Below are positions 31,483 through 42,005 of a stretch of 64,000 nucleotides of DNA, piece after piece. Source of the DNA: Lantana camara (Eukaryota; Streptophyta; Magnoliopsida; Lamiales; Verbenaceae). The stretch lies in contig CM074861.1 of assembly GCA_037501455.1 (NCBI GenBank), positions 96,325,001-96,389,000 of the forward strand, in the 5' to 3' direction. Both the position numbers and the translations under genes were made by a program. The notes under the pieces were generated by a model that saw only the letters and a list, made by a program, of their open reading frames with translations, was not told the origin of the DNA and did no database searches. The stretch's first letter is position 1. Every line of letters begins with the position of its first letter.

Positions 31483-32548
31483 TGCCACTTTTTTTTCTCT
31501 TTGCCTTAATTATGCATTTGTATGATTTTTTAAATGCTTTTCTTTTGCAAGTTAATTGTTATGACTTGATTTTTAGTGCATAATAAATTGTGAATAATTA
31601 TGTTGTACTATGATTTGTGAATTATATGACCTAATTGTAACATTTTATATGTGAACATGAATCATGCATTTTGCCGAGCGTCCTATTTGGTTCATATAGA
31701 GTCTAAGTCTTGGGCTTTCGTGTTTTCTTTTCAGAGGAGGTTCCAGTTGACGAGCCCGAGGCGTAGGTTGTTCACGTCTGCTCGTATTTTGATCACGCAC
31801 AAGGTGAGGTTTAGGATTTTTATTAGTTAAGTGACCTAAAGCCTTATGTGGTGTTTTCAAGCCGTGCATGTGACTATATATTATTTATATAGATATGTAT
31901 GTGTTGATTAGAATATGTTTATGACCTTGTGAATACTCTTGCTTTGGAAAGGTATTATATAAGCATATGTAAGCTAGGTTTTGGAAAAAGGCTTTACAAT
32001 TCTGTTAGCGAGATTGCCATGAAAGATTTGGCATTTGTTATGATTTGTATGTGTGGATCCAAGGAGCTACGGGTAAGGAACCCTCGGGACGGTTCGGGCC
32101 GTCGAGGTTCGGCCTGTGCGTAGTCTCCATCCGATATATCACACGCGACCCCTGGGAGTTTGGGAAGGTGTGGTATTTCAATGCCTTCGGCGTAAAAACC
32201 GGGGAGGGCACGATGTGGGTTCGCTACCCCTCGTGAGTCTGTATATGTATAGATGGTTAGGGCCTCCGGTGGCTCTTCCATCATTGGTGTAGAGGTTGGT
32301 ATGTGTGATTTCTGTTTGATTTGTTCTGAGGAGTAAAGGTTGGAAGCTCGTTCTCGCCGAGCATTTTGTTATGTTGTGTTCTGTCAGGAAGTATGAATCG
32401 GGATAGTGTTTATGAAATGTTTTAACGTATATGTATTTGTTTTGGAAAGTTTAGTTTGTAAAACCTATTCCGGTTCATAATTCCACCCTTTGCTTTGTGC
32501 TCTGCTTTATATATACATAGGGTGTGGGTGTGCGTTAGCCCCCTCACT

Positions 32549-32562
32549 CAGTCAGTTGACTG
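32549..32562 (+). other. CAGTC hairpin, chromovirus LTR
   Basis: CAGTCAGTTGACTG follows CCTCACT and lies 453 bp before the LTR end. Equivalent hairpins are at 57911-57927, 48101-48117, 49558-49574 and, on the minus strand, 52542-52558, with different loops and a paired stem each time. Confidence 0.6.
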
Positions 32563-33023
32563 ACCCTCGTGTATTCTTTTAGTTGCAGGTTTTGGGAGCG
32601 TGAGCTAGGCGGAGAAGTGTGTCTTCTTTATGCACTTGTCAGTCTAGGTCTCGTTAGGTGCATTTACATACCTGCACTTTATTATTTTGTAGTTGTACAG
32701 CTATGGTTTGTATATACTTACTTACTATTTTGTTCGAGCCGTGATGGCTTTTGTACAGGAATGTGTTGGTACCTATATGTAAATACTATATGACTAATTA
32801 GGTGTTGGTACCTATGTATATATGTGATGATTTTGCTTGTTGCTTTTATCTTTCGCTTCCGCGTACTCTGATTCTGTGTTGTTTAGCTCCGCCTAGCCTA
32901 GAGTGTGTGTTTGGTCTCCCGTTCGCTATGATTCGGATTCGGGTGCGGACATTCCATTTCGTATTCGGGTTCGGATTATGGTGCGGGGGATGTGGCCCTA
33001 CGTGTGGGTGCTACATCCTTAAG

Positions 33024-33035
33024 TGGTATCAGAGC
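33024..33035 (+). other. Tekay-like primer binding site
   Basis: TGGTATCAGAGC starts eight bases after the LTR and matches the complement of the initiator methionine tRNA 3' end. The gap to 33240 holds no other feature. Confidence 0.9.
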
Positions 33036-33239
33036 GCGGTTGCAAAACCGGGCTCTAGTGTCGTGTGAGTCTGTCTAGGTCGTACGGCTTAGGACAACGT
33101 GATTGTGTGATTATGTGCATCTATGATTTGAGTATGTGATTACTTGACTAATTGATTACTTGATTATTTTCTTAAATTGTATACATATTCATACACTAAT
33201 GTACATGCATCCCTATTACTTGAATCTATGAATTTCAGG

Positions 33240-36200
33240 ATGCCTCCAAGAAGACATAATAATCGTGAACGAACCCCTGATTTGAATGAACCGGCTCCAC
33301 AGAACGCACCTCCGCCACCACCTATGAATGCGGAGAATATTGTCCAAGCCCTACTCAATCAGCTTCAACAAAATCAAAGGGGTAATGTAAATCCGGGTGA
33401 AGGACAAGATATTTCCGCCGTGTATAGGGACTTCCGAAACAACAATCCTCCAAAGTGGTATGGAGGTGATGATATCAAGGCGGAAGAGTGGTTGTCCGAG
33501 ATTCGAGGTATTTGGGAGATATGTCCAGGGACTTCCCAGGACAAGGCTGTTTGCACCGGGCGTATTATTCAAGGGCCAGCGGCTATTTGGCTTAAGAGTG
33601 TGAGATCCAGGCTTGAGAGAATGGGTATGGAATTTAATTGGGAGACGTTTGTGCAGGAATTCCATGAGAAATATATCCCTCATAGTGCACAAGAACGTCG
33701 CCTCCAAGAGTTCTCCAATTTGAGGCAAGGCAACCGGACGGTGGAGGATTATATTTTGGAGTTTGAGAGGTTAGCTCCGTATGCTACTCACATCACCGAC
33801 CACGATGATCATAAGGCCCGGACGTTTCTTCATGGACTTCGCCGGGATATTCAAGAAGCTTTACAAGCTGCTAACGTGAGTACTTGGGCCAAGGTTACAA
33901 AGAGGGCAATTCAAGTTGAGGCCCAAATGGCTCGGTTGAAGCCTCTACCTTTCTCTTCTACTCGAGGATCGGGATCAGGTTCTGGATCGGGTAAGAGGCC
34001 CGTTTCTTATGTTCTACGAGCTCCTGTTCCACCGGCTTTTCGTCCCCAGGGTTTAGGGAACAAAAAGCCCCGTATTACCGGTCCCGTAGCACCTCCTATT
34101 GCTCCAGTTCGACCGGCTCCAGCTCAGGGACCACCCGTTTGTTCTCATTGTCAAGGGAGACATCCGGTGGAGCGGTGTTGGAGGCTTCTGGGTAAATGCT
34201 ACGCGTGTGGGTCTTCTGATCACTTGATTGATGCTTGCCCGAATAGGAGGCCGGTTGTGCAGGCTCGCGTGTGTGCTTTGGAGGGAGAGGAGGAAGCTGC
34301 TGATGTCGACCCAAACGCCGTGATAGAAGGTACAATCAACATTCATGGCATATCACTACATGCATTATTTGATCCCGGGGCTACGCATTTATTTATTTCC
34401 CGGGATATTGTTGCTTCTTTGCCTTTACTTGATGAATTATCTGCGCATGTGTATGTGGTGAATACTCCTTTGGGAGGATCTTTGGAAGCTGACAGGGTGT
34501 TTAGGGAGTGTCCGGTGGTGTTTGAGGGCCGAGTTTTTCCTGCGGATCTGATAGTTCTACCGTTGAAGAAGTTTGAGGTTATTCTTGGCATGGATTTTCT
34601 CTTCAGATACCGAGCTCAGTTGGACTGTCATGAGAAGAAAGTTTCTTTGGGGTCTGTGGTCTTTACGGGTGAGAGGTTGAAGTCCAGCCCGTTTGTGTCT
34701 TTTATGGAAGCAAGTAAGCTCCTCCGGGACGGTGCGACAGGTTTTGTGGCCTATCTTTTGAATAAACCGAAGGATCAGGCCAAACTTGAGGAGACAGAGG
34801 TCGTGAGTGAGTTTCCCGATGTGTTCCCTGAGAATTTGGGTTCTTTACCACCTGATAGGGACATCGAGTTTGTGGTCGACCTTTATCCTGGAGCTGAGCC
34901 TTTCTCTAAGACACCGTATCGGATGGCTCCTGCTGAGTTGAAGGAGTTGAAAACTCAGCTGGATGAGCTTTTGACTTGTGGTTACATCCGTCCGAGTACA
35001 TCCCCGTGGGGTGCTCCCGTGTTATTTGTGAAGAAGAAAGACGGGACTTTGAGGATGTGTATAGATTACCGCGAGTTGAACCGGATGACAGTGAAGAATA
35101 AGTATCCTTTACCTCATATCGAAGAGTTGTTTGATATCTTGCAAGGGTCGCAGGTGTACTCTAAGTTAGATTTGAGGCAGGGATATTACCAACTTCGTAT
35201 CCGGGAAGAGGATATCTCTAAGACTGCGTTCAATACCCGTTATGGACACTTCGAGTTTGTAGTGATGCCGTTTGGGTTAACTAATGCCCCAGCCGTGTTC
35301 ATGGATATGATGCACCGAGTGTTTAGACAGTATCTTGACAAGTTTGTGGTCATTTTCATAGACGACATTTTGGTGTATTCTAAGTCTGCAGAAGAGCACG
35401 CATCTCATCTCAGGATTGTTTTGGAGACCCTTAGAGAGCACAAGCTTTATGCCAAATTTAGCAAGTGCGAGTTCTGGCTCGACAGAGTGTCTTTTCTGGG
35501 TCACATAATTTCAGGAGAGGGAATTGAAGTTGATCCCTCTAAGATTGAGACCGTGGTTCAGTGGGAAAGACCGAAGAATGCCTCCGAGATAAGAAGTTTT
35601 CTCGGGTTAGCGGGTTACTATAGGAGATTTGTGAAGGATTTCTCTAAAATTGCTTGCCCGTTGACTCGATTAACCAAAAAGGAGGTGAAGTATGAGTGGG
35701 ATGATGGGTGCGAGAGAAGTTTCCAAGCTTTGAAGGAAAGATTAACTTCAGCACCAGTTCTTACCTTACCCGAGGGATCCGAGGGCTATTCAGTTTTTGC
35801 AGATGCTTCTAAGGAAGGACTCGGATGTGTATTGATGCAAAATGGCCGAGTGGTGGCCTATGCTTCTAGAAAGTTGAAGGAACACGAGAAGAACTACCCC
35901 ACTCATAATCTTGAGCTGGCAGCGGTTGTGTTTGCTTTGAGGAAGTGGCGTCATTACCTCTATGGAACGACTTTCGAGATATTCACGGATCATAAGAGCC
36001 TCAAGTATCTTTTCACTCAGAAGGAGCTTAATAATAGACAGAGGCGTTGGATGGAATTCTTAGAGGATTATGACTGCACGATTCAGTATCATCAGGGCAA
36101 GGCTAATGTCGTGGCAGATGCTTTGAGTAGGAAAGCAAGTGTTTCAGGTTTGAGTGCAGGGTCTTCAGGACAGGGTTCGACGGTTGTGGTTTCAGTGGCT

Positions 36201-37808
36201 CGGTTAGCTAACATCTCAGTTCAGCCGGATTTGAAACAGAGGTTGTTGGATTCTCAAGCTTCGGATACAGAGATTCAGAGACTAGTGGTTCGGTCTAGAA
36301 TAGACCCCGAGACGAAGTTTGGGTTTGATGATTCCGGTTTGTTCAGGTTCAAGACCAGGGTTTGTGTCCCAGAATACCTCAAGAGGTTAGTACTTGAAGA
36401 AGGACACCGTTCTGGGTATTCCATTCACCCCGGTGGTACGAAGATGTACCGAGATTTGAAGGAATACTTCTGGTGGAATGGCATGAAGAGAGATGTCGCG
36501 AACTTTGTGAAGCGGTGTCTCACGTGTCAAGTGGTGAAGGCAAAACACCAGAAACCGGGAGGAACTCTCCAACCACTTCCGATTCCTGAATGGAAGTGGG
36601 AGCAAGTGACTATGGACTTCGTTTCCGGCTTGCCTAGATCAAGAGGAGGTTATGATGGAATTTGGGTGATAGTCGACCGATTGACCAAGTCAGCTCATTT
36701 TCTCAAGGTGAAGATGTCTTACAAGACCCCGAAGTTGGCAGAATTGTATTGTGATGAGATTGTGAGACTTCATGGGGCGCCTGCTAGCATTGTCTCAGAT
36801 CGTGATCCGAGGTTCACAGCTAAGTTTTGGCAGGATCTTCAGAGTAGGTTGGGTACGAGGCTTAATTTCAGCACCGTTTTTCATCCTCAGACAGATGGAC
36901 AGTCAGAGAGAGTGATTAAGTATTTAGAGGATTTGTTGAGGGCGTGTGCTTTGGATTTCAAGGAAAAGTGGGACAAGCATTTAGCTCTGGTTGAGTTTGC
37001 CTATAACAACAGTTTTCAGACTTCTATTGGTATGGCTCCCTACGAGGCACTATATAGAAGGAAGTGTAGATCGCCTCTATTTTGGGACTTGGAAGATTGG
37101 CGGTGGACTGAGGAGAACAAGCTCGAAAGAGCTACACCTCGAGAGAGATTGGATAAGACCACTGCTAAGGTCAAGTTAATTCAGCAGAGAATGAAGGCAG
37201 CTCAGGACCGTCAGAAGAGCTATGCGGATAAGAGGAGAAGGCCCCTTGAGTTTGAAGTCGGAGATAAGGTTTTCTTGAAAGCATCTCCGAGAAAGGGATT
37301 TTCTCGAATAGGTAGAGGTGGGAAGCTTAACCCAAGATACCTTGGACCTTTTGAAATCCTTGAGAGAATTGGAGAAGTGGCGTATAGGTTGGACCTACCG
37401 CCTAGATTGACCGGGATACATAATGTGTTTCATGTTTCGCAGCTCAGGAAATATTATCCCGAAGAATCAACTATTCTCCCTGTGGAAGAGGTACAACTTG
37501 AGACGGATTTGACAATAGTAAGACATCCGGTTGAGATTCAAGACCGGAAGATACAAGTGTTGAGGAATAAACAGATTCCCTTGGTCCGAGTTCTTTCGAG
37601 AGATCAAAAATCCGAAGAGTCTACTTGGAAGACTGAGGAGAAGATGAGACAGTTGTACCCAGAGTTGTTCTCAGGTCAGACAGTTAACCTGGGGACCAGG
37701 TTCTCCGAAGGGGGGGAGGTTGTAACACCCCGACTCACAGTCGGTACAGGTAAATTATGTGATTTATCAATATTTGCGTTTTGGATTAATTGTATACGAC
37801 TTATATGA
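33240..37808 (+). CDS. Tekay-like gag-pol polyprotein (open)
   Basis: I take ATG 33240 (MPPRRHNN) as the start, because gag homology begins there; the frame is also open 63 bp upstream. It runs about 1,522 codons. Domains: gag with [13 protein letters not shown]; two zinc-knuckle-like blocks, [13 protein letters not shown] and [14 protein letters not shown]; protease with [12 protein letters not shown] (DPG, not DTG/DSG); RT with [25 protein letters not shown] and FIDDILVYS; RNase H with [13 protein letters not shown]; integrase with H-H-C-C ([17 protein letters not shown]) and core D,D,E ([25 protein letters not shown]); GPF module ([17 protein letters not shown]); and a chromodomain-like tail (VRVLSRDQ...STWKTEEKM). 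The frame passes through the PPT and ends 88 bp inside the 3' LTR, unlike the related element at 63121, so an ancestral stop was probably lost. Confidence 0.93.
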   Translation: MPPRRHNNRERTPDLNEPAPQNAPPPPPMNAENIVQALLNQLQQNQRGNVNPGEGQDISAVYRDFRNNNPPKWYGGDDIKAEEWLSEIRGIWEICPGTSQDKAVCTGRIIQGPAAIWLKSVRSRLERMGMEFNWETFVQEFHEKYIPHSAQERRLQEFSNLRQGNRTVEDYILEFERLAPYATHITDHDDHKARTFLHGLRRDIQEALQAANVSTWAKVTKRAIQVEAQMARLKPLPFSSTRGSGSGSGSGKRPVSYVLRAPVPPAFRPQGLGNKKPRITGPVAPPIAPVRPAPAQGPPVCSHCQGRHPVERCWRLLGKCYACGSSDHLIDACPNRRPVVQARVCALEGEEEAADVDPNAVIEGTINIHGISLHALFDPGATHLFISRDIVASLPLLDELSAHVYVVNTPLGGSLEADRVFRECPVVFEGRVFPADLIVLPLKKFEVILGMDFLFRYRAQLDCHEKKVSLGSVVFTGERLKSSPFVSFMEASKLLRDGATGFVAYLLNKPKDQAKLEETEVVSEFPDVFPENLGSLPPDRDIEFVVDLYPGAEPFSKTPYRMAPAELKELKTQLDELLTCGYIRPSTSPWGAPVLFVKKKDGTLRMCIDYRELNRMTVKNKYPLPHIEELFDILQGSQVYSKLDLRQGYYQLRIREEDISKTAFNTRYGHFEFVVMPFGLTNAPAVFMDMMHRVFRQYLDKFVVIFIDDILVYSKSAEEHASHLRIVLETLREHKLYAKFSKCEFWLDRVSFLGHIISGEGIEVDPSKIETVVQWERPKNASEIRSFLGLAGYYRRFVKDFSKIACPLTRLTKKEVKYEWDDGCERSFQALKERLTSAPVLTLPEGSEGYSVFADASKEGLGCVLMQNGRVVAYASRKLKEHEKNYPTHNLELAAVVFALRKWRHYLYGTTFEIFTDHKSLKYLFTQKELNNRQRRWMEFLEDYDCTIQYHQGKANVVADALSRKASVSGLSAGSSGQGSTVVVSVARLANISVQPDLKQRLLDSQASDTEIQRLVVRSRIDPETKFGFDDSGLFRFKTRVCVPEYLKRLVLEEGHRSGYSIHPGGTKMYRDLKEYFWWNGMKRDVANFVKRCLTCQVVKAKHQKPGGTLQPLPIPEWKWEQVTMDFVSGLPRSRGGYDGIWVIVDRLTKSAHFLKVKMSYKTPKLAELYCDEIVRLHGAPASIVSDRDPRFTAKFWQDLQSRLGTRLNFSTVFHPQTDGQSERVIKYLEDLLRACALDFKEKWDKHLALVEFAYNNSFQTSIGMAPYEALYRRKCRSPLFWDLEDWRWTEENKLERATPRERLDKTTAKVKLIQQRMKAAQDRQKSYADKRRRPLEFEVGDKVFLKASPRKGFSRIGRGGKLNPRYLGPFEILERIGEVAYRLDLPPRLTGIHNVFHVSQLRKYYPEESTILPVEEVQLETDLTIVRHPVEIQDRKIQVLRNKQIPLVRVLSRDQKSEESTWKTEEKMRQLYPELFSGQTVNLGTRFSEGGEVVTPRLTVGTGKLCDLSIFAFWINCIRLI
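37686..37720 (+). other. Pre-PPT hairpin and polypurine tract (Tekay-like)
   Basis: AACCTGG-GGA-CCAGGTT (37686-37702) is a perfect 7-bp stem. It is followed by GAAGGGGGGGAGGT (37707-37720), the polypurine tract touching TGTAACACC. The related element has the same hairpin with one swapped base pair at 63124-63140. Confidence 0.75.
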
Positions 37809-40351
37809 ATTATTTGAACTTATATGAATTTATGTGAATTTATTTGAATTAATGTTGTATGTGATTTATTCGTTTTAATTGAGTTGGCCTTATTTGAACC
37901 TGTATTTGTTGAACCGAACCAACTTGAACCGGGAACCTTGAACCGAACCCGTGAACCGACCGGTCCAGCCTTAAAGGCTGAACCATTCTCTCCTCTCTTC
38001 ATTTCACGTGAAACAGCAGCAACCAAGCCAAGAAAGGAAGCCAAACCCCAAGTGATCATCCAAACTTCCCAAGCCAAGATCTCCCTCATTTCTTCGTCTT
38101 TTCTCGAACTTGAGTATGTTTCGGAATCCCCTCGTCGTGCTCGTCATTTCTATGGTTTAATTTCTGAGTTTGGAGTGAGTTTGGTGTGCTTTAGTTTCCC
38201 TACGTGAATAGTAAGGGTTTAATGAAAAATGTGATTACTTGCTCTTTGCTTGATGTGTTTGATTCCAAGCTTTTTATATGAGTTGTATATGTTGTATGTG
38301 TTGTATTTATTGCATTAAATCCATCGTTAGTTGAGAATTTATTGATGATCATGATTTTAGCTTGAATTTTGTATTCCTTTGATCATGCCTTTTAATTCCG
38401 TTTTCTTGCGTTATTTGAGTGTCAACTTGTCAAGCATGATTTATGTGTATTGTTTGTGCATTTTAGGAGGTTGTGGCCACTCTTAGGTTTGGATTTTGGC
38501 CATATTTGGCACCAAAATGAGCTTCCCCTGTTTTCTGTAATGCAACTCTGCTCCAGCTTTTCGAACCAGGCCGGAACGGCCGTTCCCGCCCCAGTTTCAA
38601 ACTGGGAACGACCGTTCCCAGGCCATTTTACTGTTCCTGCCGAGAGTGGGAACGGTCGTTCCCAGTTTGTACTGGGAACGGGAACGGCCGTTCCCATGGC
38701 CGAAACCCTTCCTTTGTGCTACTGGATCAAATCCACGGGGGTGGATTTGAGGCAGTAGGTTTGGAAAAATCCATGAGGGTGGATTTTTCCCTTTGGAAAA
38801 ATCCATGGGGGTGGATTTTGCCACTTTTTTTTCTCTTTGCCTTAATTATGCATTTGTATGATTTTTTAAATGCTTTTCTTTTGCAAGTTAATTGTTATGA
38901 CTTGATTTTTAGTGCATAATAAATTGTGAATAATTATGTTGTACTATGATTTGTGAATTATATGACCTAATTGTAACATTTTGTATGTGAACATGAATCA
39001 TGCATTTTGCTGAGCGTCCTATTTGGTTCATATAGAGTCTAAGTCTTGGGCTTTCGTGTTTTCTTTTCAGAGGAGGTTCCAGTTGACGAGCCCGAGGCGT
39101 AGGTTGTTCACGTCTGCTCGTATTTTGATCACGCACAAGGTGAGGTTTAGGATTTTTATTAGTTAAGTGACCTAAAGCCTTATGTGGTGTTTTCAAGCCG
39201 TGCATGTGACTATATATTATTTATATAGATATGTATGTGTTGATTAGAATATGTTTATGACCTTGTGAATACTCTTGCTTTGGAAAGGTATTATATAAGC
39301 ATATGTAAGCTAGGTTTTGGAAAAAGGCTTTACAATTCTGTTAGCGAGATTGCCATGAAAGATTTGGCATTTGTTATTATTTGTATGTGTGGATCCAAGG
39401 AGCTACGGGTAAGGAACCCTCGGGACGGTTCGGGCCGTCGAGGTTCGGCCTGTGCGTAGTCTCCATCCGATATATCACACGCGACCCCTGGGAGTTTGGG
39501 AAGGTGTGGTATTTCGATGCCTTCGGCGTAAAAACCGGGGAGGGCACGATGTGGGTTCGCTACCCCTCGTGAGTCTGTATATGTATGGATGGTTAGGGCC
39601 GCCGGTGGCTCTTCCATCATTGGTGTAGAGGTTGGTATGTGTGATTTCTGTTTGATTTGTTCTGAGGAGTAAAGGTTGGAAGCTCGTTCTCGCCGAGCAT
39701 TTTGTTATGTTGTGTTCTGTCAGGAAGTATGAATCGGGATAGTGTTTATGAAATGTTTTAACGTATATGTATTTGTTTTGGAAAGTTTAGTTTGTAAAAC
39801 CTATTCCGGTTCATAATTCCACCCTTTGCTTTGTGCTCTGCTTTATATATACATAGGGTGTGGGTGTGCGTTAGCCCCCTCACTCAGTCAGTTGACTGAC
39901 CCTCGTTTATTCTTTTAGTTGCAGGTTTTGGGAGCGTGAGCTAGGCGGAGAAGTGTGTCTTCTTTATGCACTTGTCAGTCTAGGTCTCGTTAGGTGCATT
40001 TACATACCTGCACTTTATTATTTTGTAGTTGTACAGCTATGGTTTGTATATACTTACTTACTATTTTGTTCGAGCCGTGATGGCTTTTGTACAGGAATGT
40101 GTTGGTACCTATATGTAAATACTATATGACTAATTAGGTGTTGGTACCTATGTATATATGTGATGATTTTGCTTGTTGCTTTTATCTTTCGCTTCCGCGT
40201 ACTCTGATTCTGTGTTGTTTAGCTCCGCCTAGCCTAGAGTGTGTGTTTGGTCTCCCGTTCGCTATGATTCGGATTCGGGTGCGGACATTCCATTTCGTAT
40301 TCGGGTTCGGATTATGGTGCGGGGGATGTGGCCCTACGTGTGGGTGCTACA
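37721..40351 (+). repeat. Tekay-like 3' LTR
   Basis: The LTR is 2,631 bp and a near-identical copy of 30363-33015. It has a 12-bp gain near 37830 and loss of one AAATCCAC unit. The palindrome cluster is at 38573-38695. Confidence 0.94.
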
Positions 40352-40356
40352 TGGAC

Positions 40357-40584
40357 TTTCTCTAGAGACTTCAAGTTAGAAGTTTGAAGATTCGAGCTTT
40401 ACCAAGGAGAGGGGATCAAGCCGCGAGAAGAGCGTTCTTGGGTGGCTTGAAACGCTTCAAGAAAGAATAAAAAGAAAAGTGAGTTTTCTATCTTTACGAA
40501 TTTGGTTACACGATTGCGAGTTCTAGGTCCTTTTGTTGGGAAAATTTTTAAATTCCGCTGCTTTCTGATTCGTGTTTTCCAACA
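40357..40584 (+). repeat. copia-2 3' LTR, second part
   Basis: The LTR resumes with TTTCTCTAGAGACTTC after the right TSD copy TGGAC (40352-40356) and ends TTTTCCAACA. The two parts sum to 1,946 bp, the same length as the 5' LTR. Confidence 0.93.
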
Positions 40585-41107
40585 GAGTATTTATAGCCAT
40601 GGCCAAATAACGCAGTAGTGTATGTACTGTAGGTGTGCATTAATGGTATTGTCAGTCGTCAATCTGGATGTCGGACGATGGAACCGGCTTGAGGTGGGTC
40701 GTTTGTACCTTCTTTCCCCTTTGGATAAAAGCAGGGACTGACGGTCATTAATGAGCCATAGTACGCCTGTTCCAGGGAATGAGAAGGATACATGTGTCCC
40801 GACAAGAGTGCTTTACAGTATTCGGGTGTCCGGTGACGTATGTAGTCGATCTGGAGATCGATATTGCCTTCCGGGATCCTTAATACTGTGGGTTTCCTCA
40901 TAGCAGAGAGCATATCGATCTGATGATCTGATGATCGGGTGATATGTAAATCGATCTGATGTCCTTGTGCAGATCTGATGATCTGAGGACCTGATATCGA
41001 TCCGATGATCTGTCCAAAAGGTGGTTTCTGGTTTATCCAGGTTGGCATGGGTCCACGTGGCGCCTACGTGGGCGTGCCACGTGTCCTCGCATTATCATGC
41101 CATGTCA
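40585..41107 (-). repeat. Tat 5' LTR, distal part
   Basis: The LTR resumes after copia-2 with GAGTATTTATAGCC and ends at GCCATGTCA, followed by the right target-site copy GAATAC. It carries the TATA box of the 5' LTR at 40588-40595 (minus strand). Together with 20250-20512 it forms one LTR of about 780 bp. Confidence 0.9.
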
Positions 41108-41263
41108 GAATACATAGTCAAATATTACGGATAAGCTAATCACTAATCTAATGGATATGATTTGTCTGTATAAAAATCTATTTCTTACAGATTGTTAGAA
41201 AAGAATTTTCCTTAACTATAACTTATTGAAGTTTTTTCACAAACATAAGTAAGAAACATGACT

Positions 41264-42002
41264 AAAATTTAATTTACCCCCTTTTGATATTCAAAATATT
41301 TGAAATACCTCCTTGAAAGAAATTTATTTTAATCTAACCCCTTGTGATATTCAAAAAAATTTACACCGCCACCCTAATTAATTTTAGTCTAATTTTATAT
41401 GTTTAGAGATAAAATGACCTCTTATATATTAATTAAGTTTAAATTTAGTAGTTAGTACTAATATTTTTTAATTGATCCCATATTTATCTTATTTAAATAA
41501 TTGTCTTTTATTATTTTTGTTATTTAAAGTAGTATTCGATTTTTGTGTAAAAATTTTTTTATTTGAAGTTGAATTAAGCGAAGAAAAGCATAAATTTTTT
41601 TATTAATTATTGTTAAAATTTCATATTTGAACATAAATCAAGAGCACATAAATATAAGTTATCATTATTATTGAAAAAGATGATGTTTTCATTCGTGCTA
41701 ACTATGCTAACTAAAAATAATAAGGAAAAAAAAATGAGCAAAAAAAAAAAAAAAAGAAAATCAAGATGATGAAAAAAAAATAATTTAAAAAGAAAAAAAC
41801 AAAATTTTATATTAAAATGTTTGAATATTTTAACACCTAAATATGAGTTATACTCTCAAATTTGGAGAGTGTAGTTCACATGCTATTACTAAGGAGGTTA
41901 TTTGAAATTTATTTAAAATAACAAGGAGTCTAATTGAAATAAAATTAATATAAGGAGGTAATTCAAACATTTTGAATATCACAAGAAGTTAAATTAAATT
42001 TT
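41264..42002. mobile_element. TIR element without coding capacity (MITE-like)
   Basis: The left end (AAAATTTAATTTA, then CTTTTGATATTCAAAATA and TTTGAAATACCTCCTT) is repeated inverted at the right end (AAGGAGGTAATTCAAACA, TTTTGAATATCACAAGAAG, TAAATTAAATTTT). Imperfect terminal inverted repeats of about 90 bp or more bound a 739-bp AT-rich element. ACT flanks it on both sides (41261-41263 and 42003-42005); a TA duplication is an alternative reading. No transposase is encoded, so superfamily is uncertain. Confidence 0.7.
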
Positions 42003-42005
42003 ACT

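Larger units (their letters stand above)
30363..33015 (+). repeat. Tekay-like 5' LTR
   Basis: The LTR is 2,653 bp. It contains a palindrome cluster at 31205-31327, four AAATCCAC hairpins at 31361-31482, and the CAGTC hairpin at 32549-32562. Its last 100 bp (TTCGCTATG ... TGCGGGGGATGTGG) resemble the ends of the other chromovirus LTRs in the window. Confidence 0.94.
30363..40351 (+). mobile_element. Young Ty3/gypsy chromovirus, Tekay/Del-like
   Basis: The LTRs are 30363-33015 and 37721-40351, with TGTAACACCCC at the start and GGTGCTACA at the end. TGGAC flanks both sides, a perfect 5-bp TSD. It has a PBS for initiator methionine tRNA, an open gag-pol and a PPT. Pol order is RT, RNase H, integrase, with a chromodomain-like C-terminus, as in chromoviruses. 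By eye the LTRs differ by about 20 substitutions plus a 12-bp and a roughly 30-bp length difference over 2.6 kb, so insertion is recent. It is the youngest layer of the left nest. Confidence 0.94.
20513..40584 (+). mobile_element. copia-2: full-length Ty1/copia element carrying a nested chromovirus
   Basis: The 5' LTR is 20513-22458. The 3' LTR is 28645-30362 joined to 40357-40584. Both are 1,946 bp once the nested element and one TGGAC copy are removed. PBS, leader, intact gag-pol and PPT lie between them. The element is inserted in the 5' LTR of the Tat element at GGGCGAG/TATTTATA. Flanks are GAGAT at left (20508-20512) and GAGTA at right (40585-40589), an imperfect 5-bp TSD. With an intact polyprotein it could have been autonomous before the chromovirus broke its 3' LTR. 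Confidence 0.93.
2321..41107 (-). mobile_element. Decayed Ty3/gypsy Tat-lineage retrotransposon, host of the nest
   Basis: The element lies on the minus strand. Its 5' LTR is at the right (20250-20512 plus 40585-41107, split by copia-2) and its 3' LTR at the left (2321-3079). GAATAC flanks both ends (2315-2320 and 41108-41113); because the boundary G/C is ambiguous this is a 5- or 6-bp TSD. In minus-strand order it holds PBS, gag, protease, RT, RNase H, a second RNase H, integrase, a tandem-repeat 3' region, an antisense extra ORF, PPT and 3' LTR. The second RNase H and the extra ORF are hallmarks of the Tat/Ogre/Retand group. After removing copia-1 and the copia-2/Tekay block the element is about 11.4 kb. 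Many stops and frameshifts make it non-autonomous and the oldest layer of the nest. Confidence 0.88.

Noticed and set aside
31082..31583. Plus- and minus-strand frames across the palindrome cluster of the Tekay-like LTR
   Set aside because: They arise because the repeats are palindromic, so similar peptides appear on both strands; they lie in LTR DNA.
34365..34385. DPG instead of DTG/DSG in the chromovirus protease as a lost active site
   Set aside because: Both chromoviruses in the window share it with otherwise intact polyproteins, and DPG variants are familiar in plant gypsy proteases, so I do not call it a defect.
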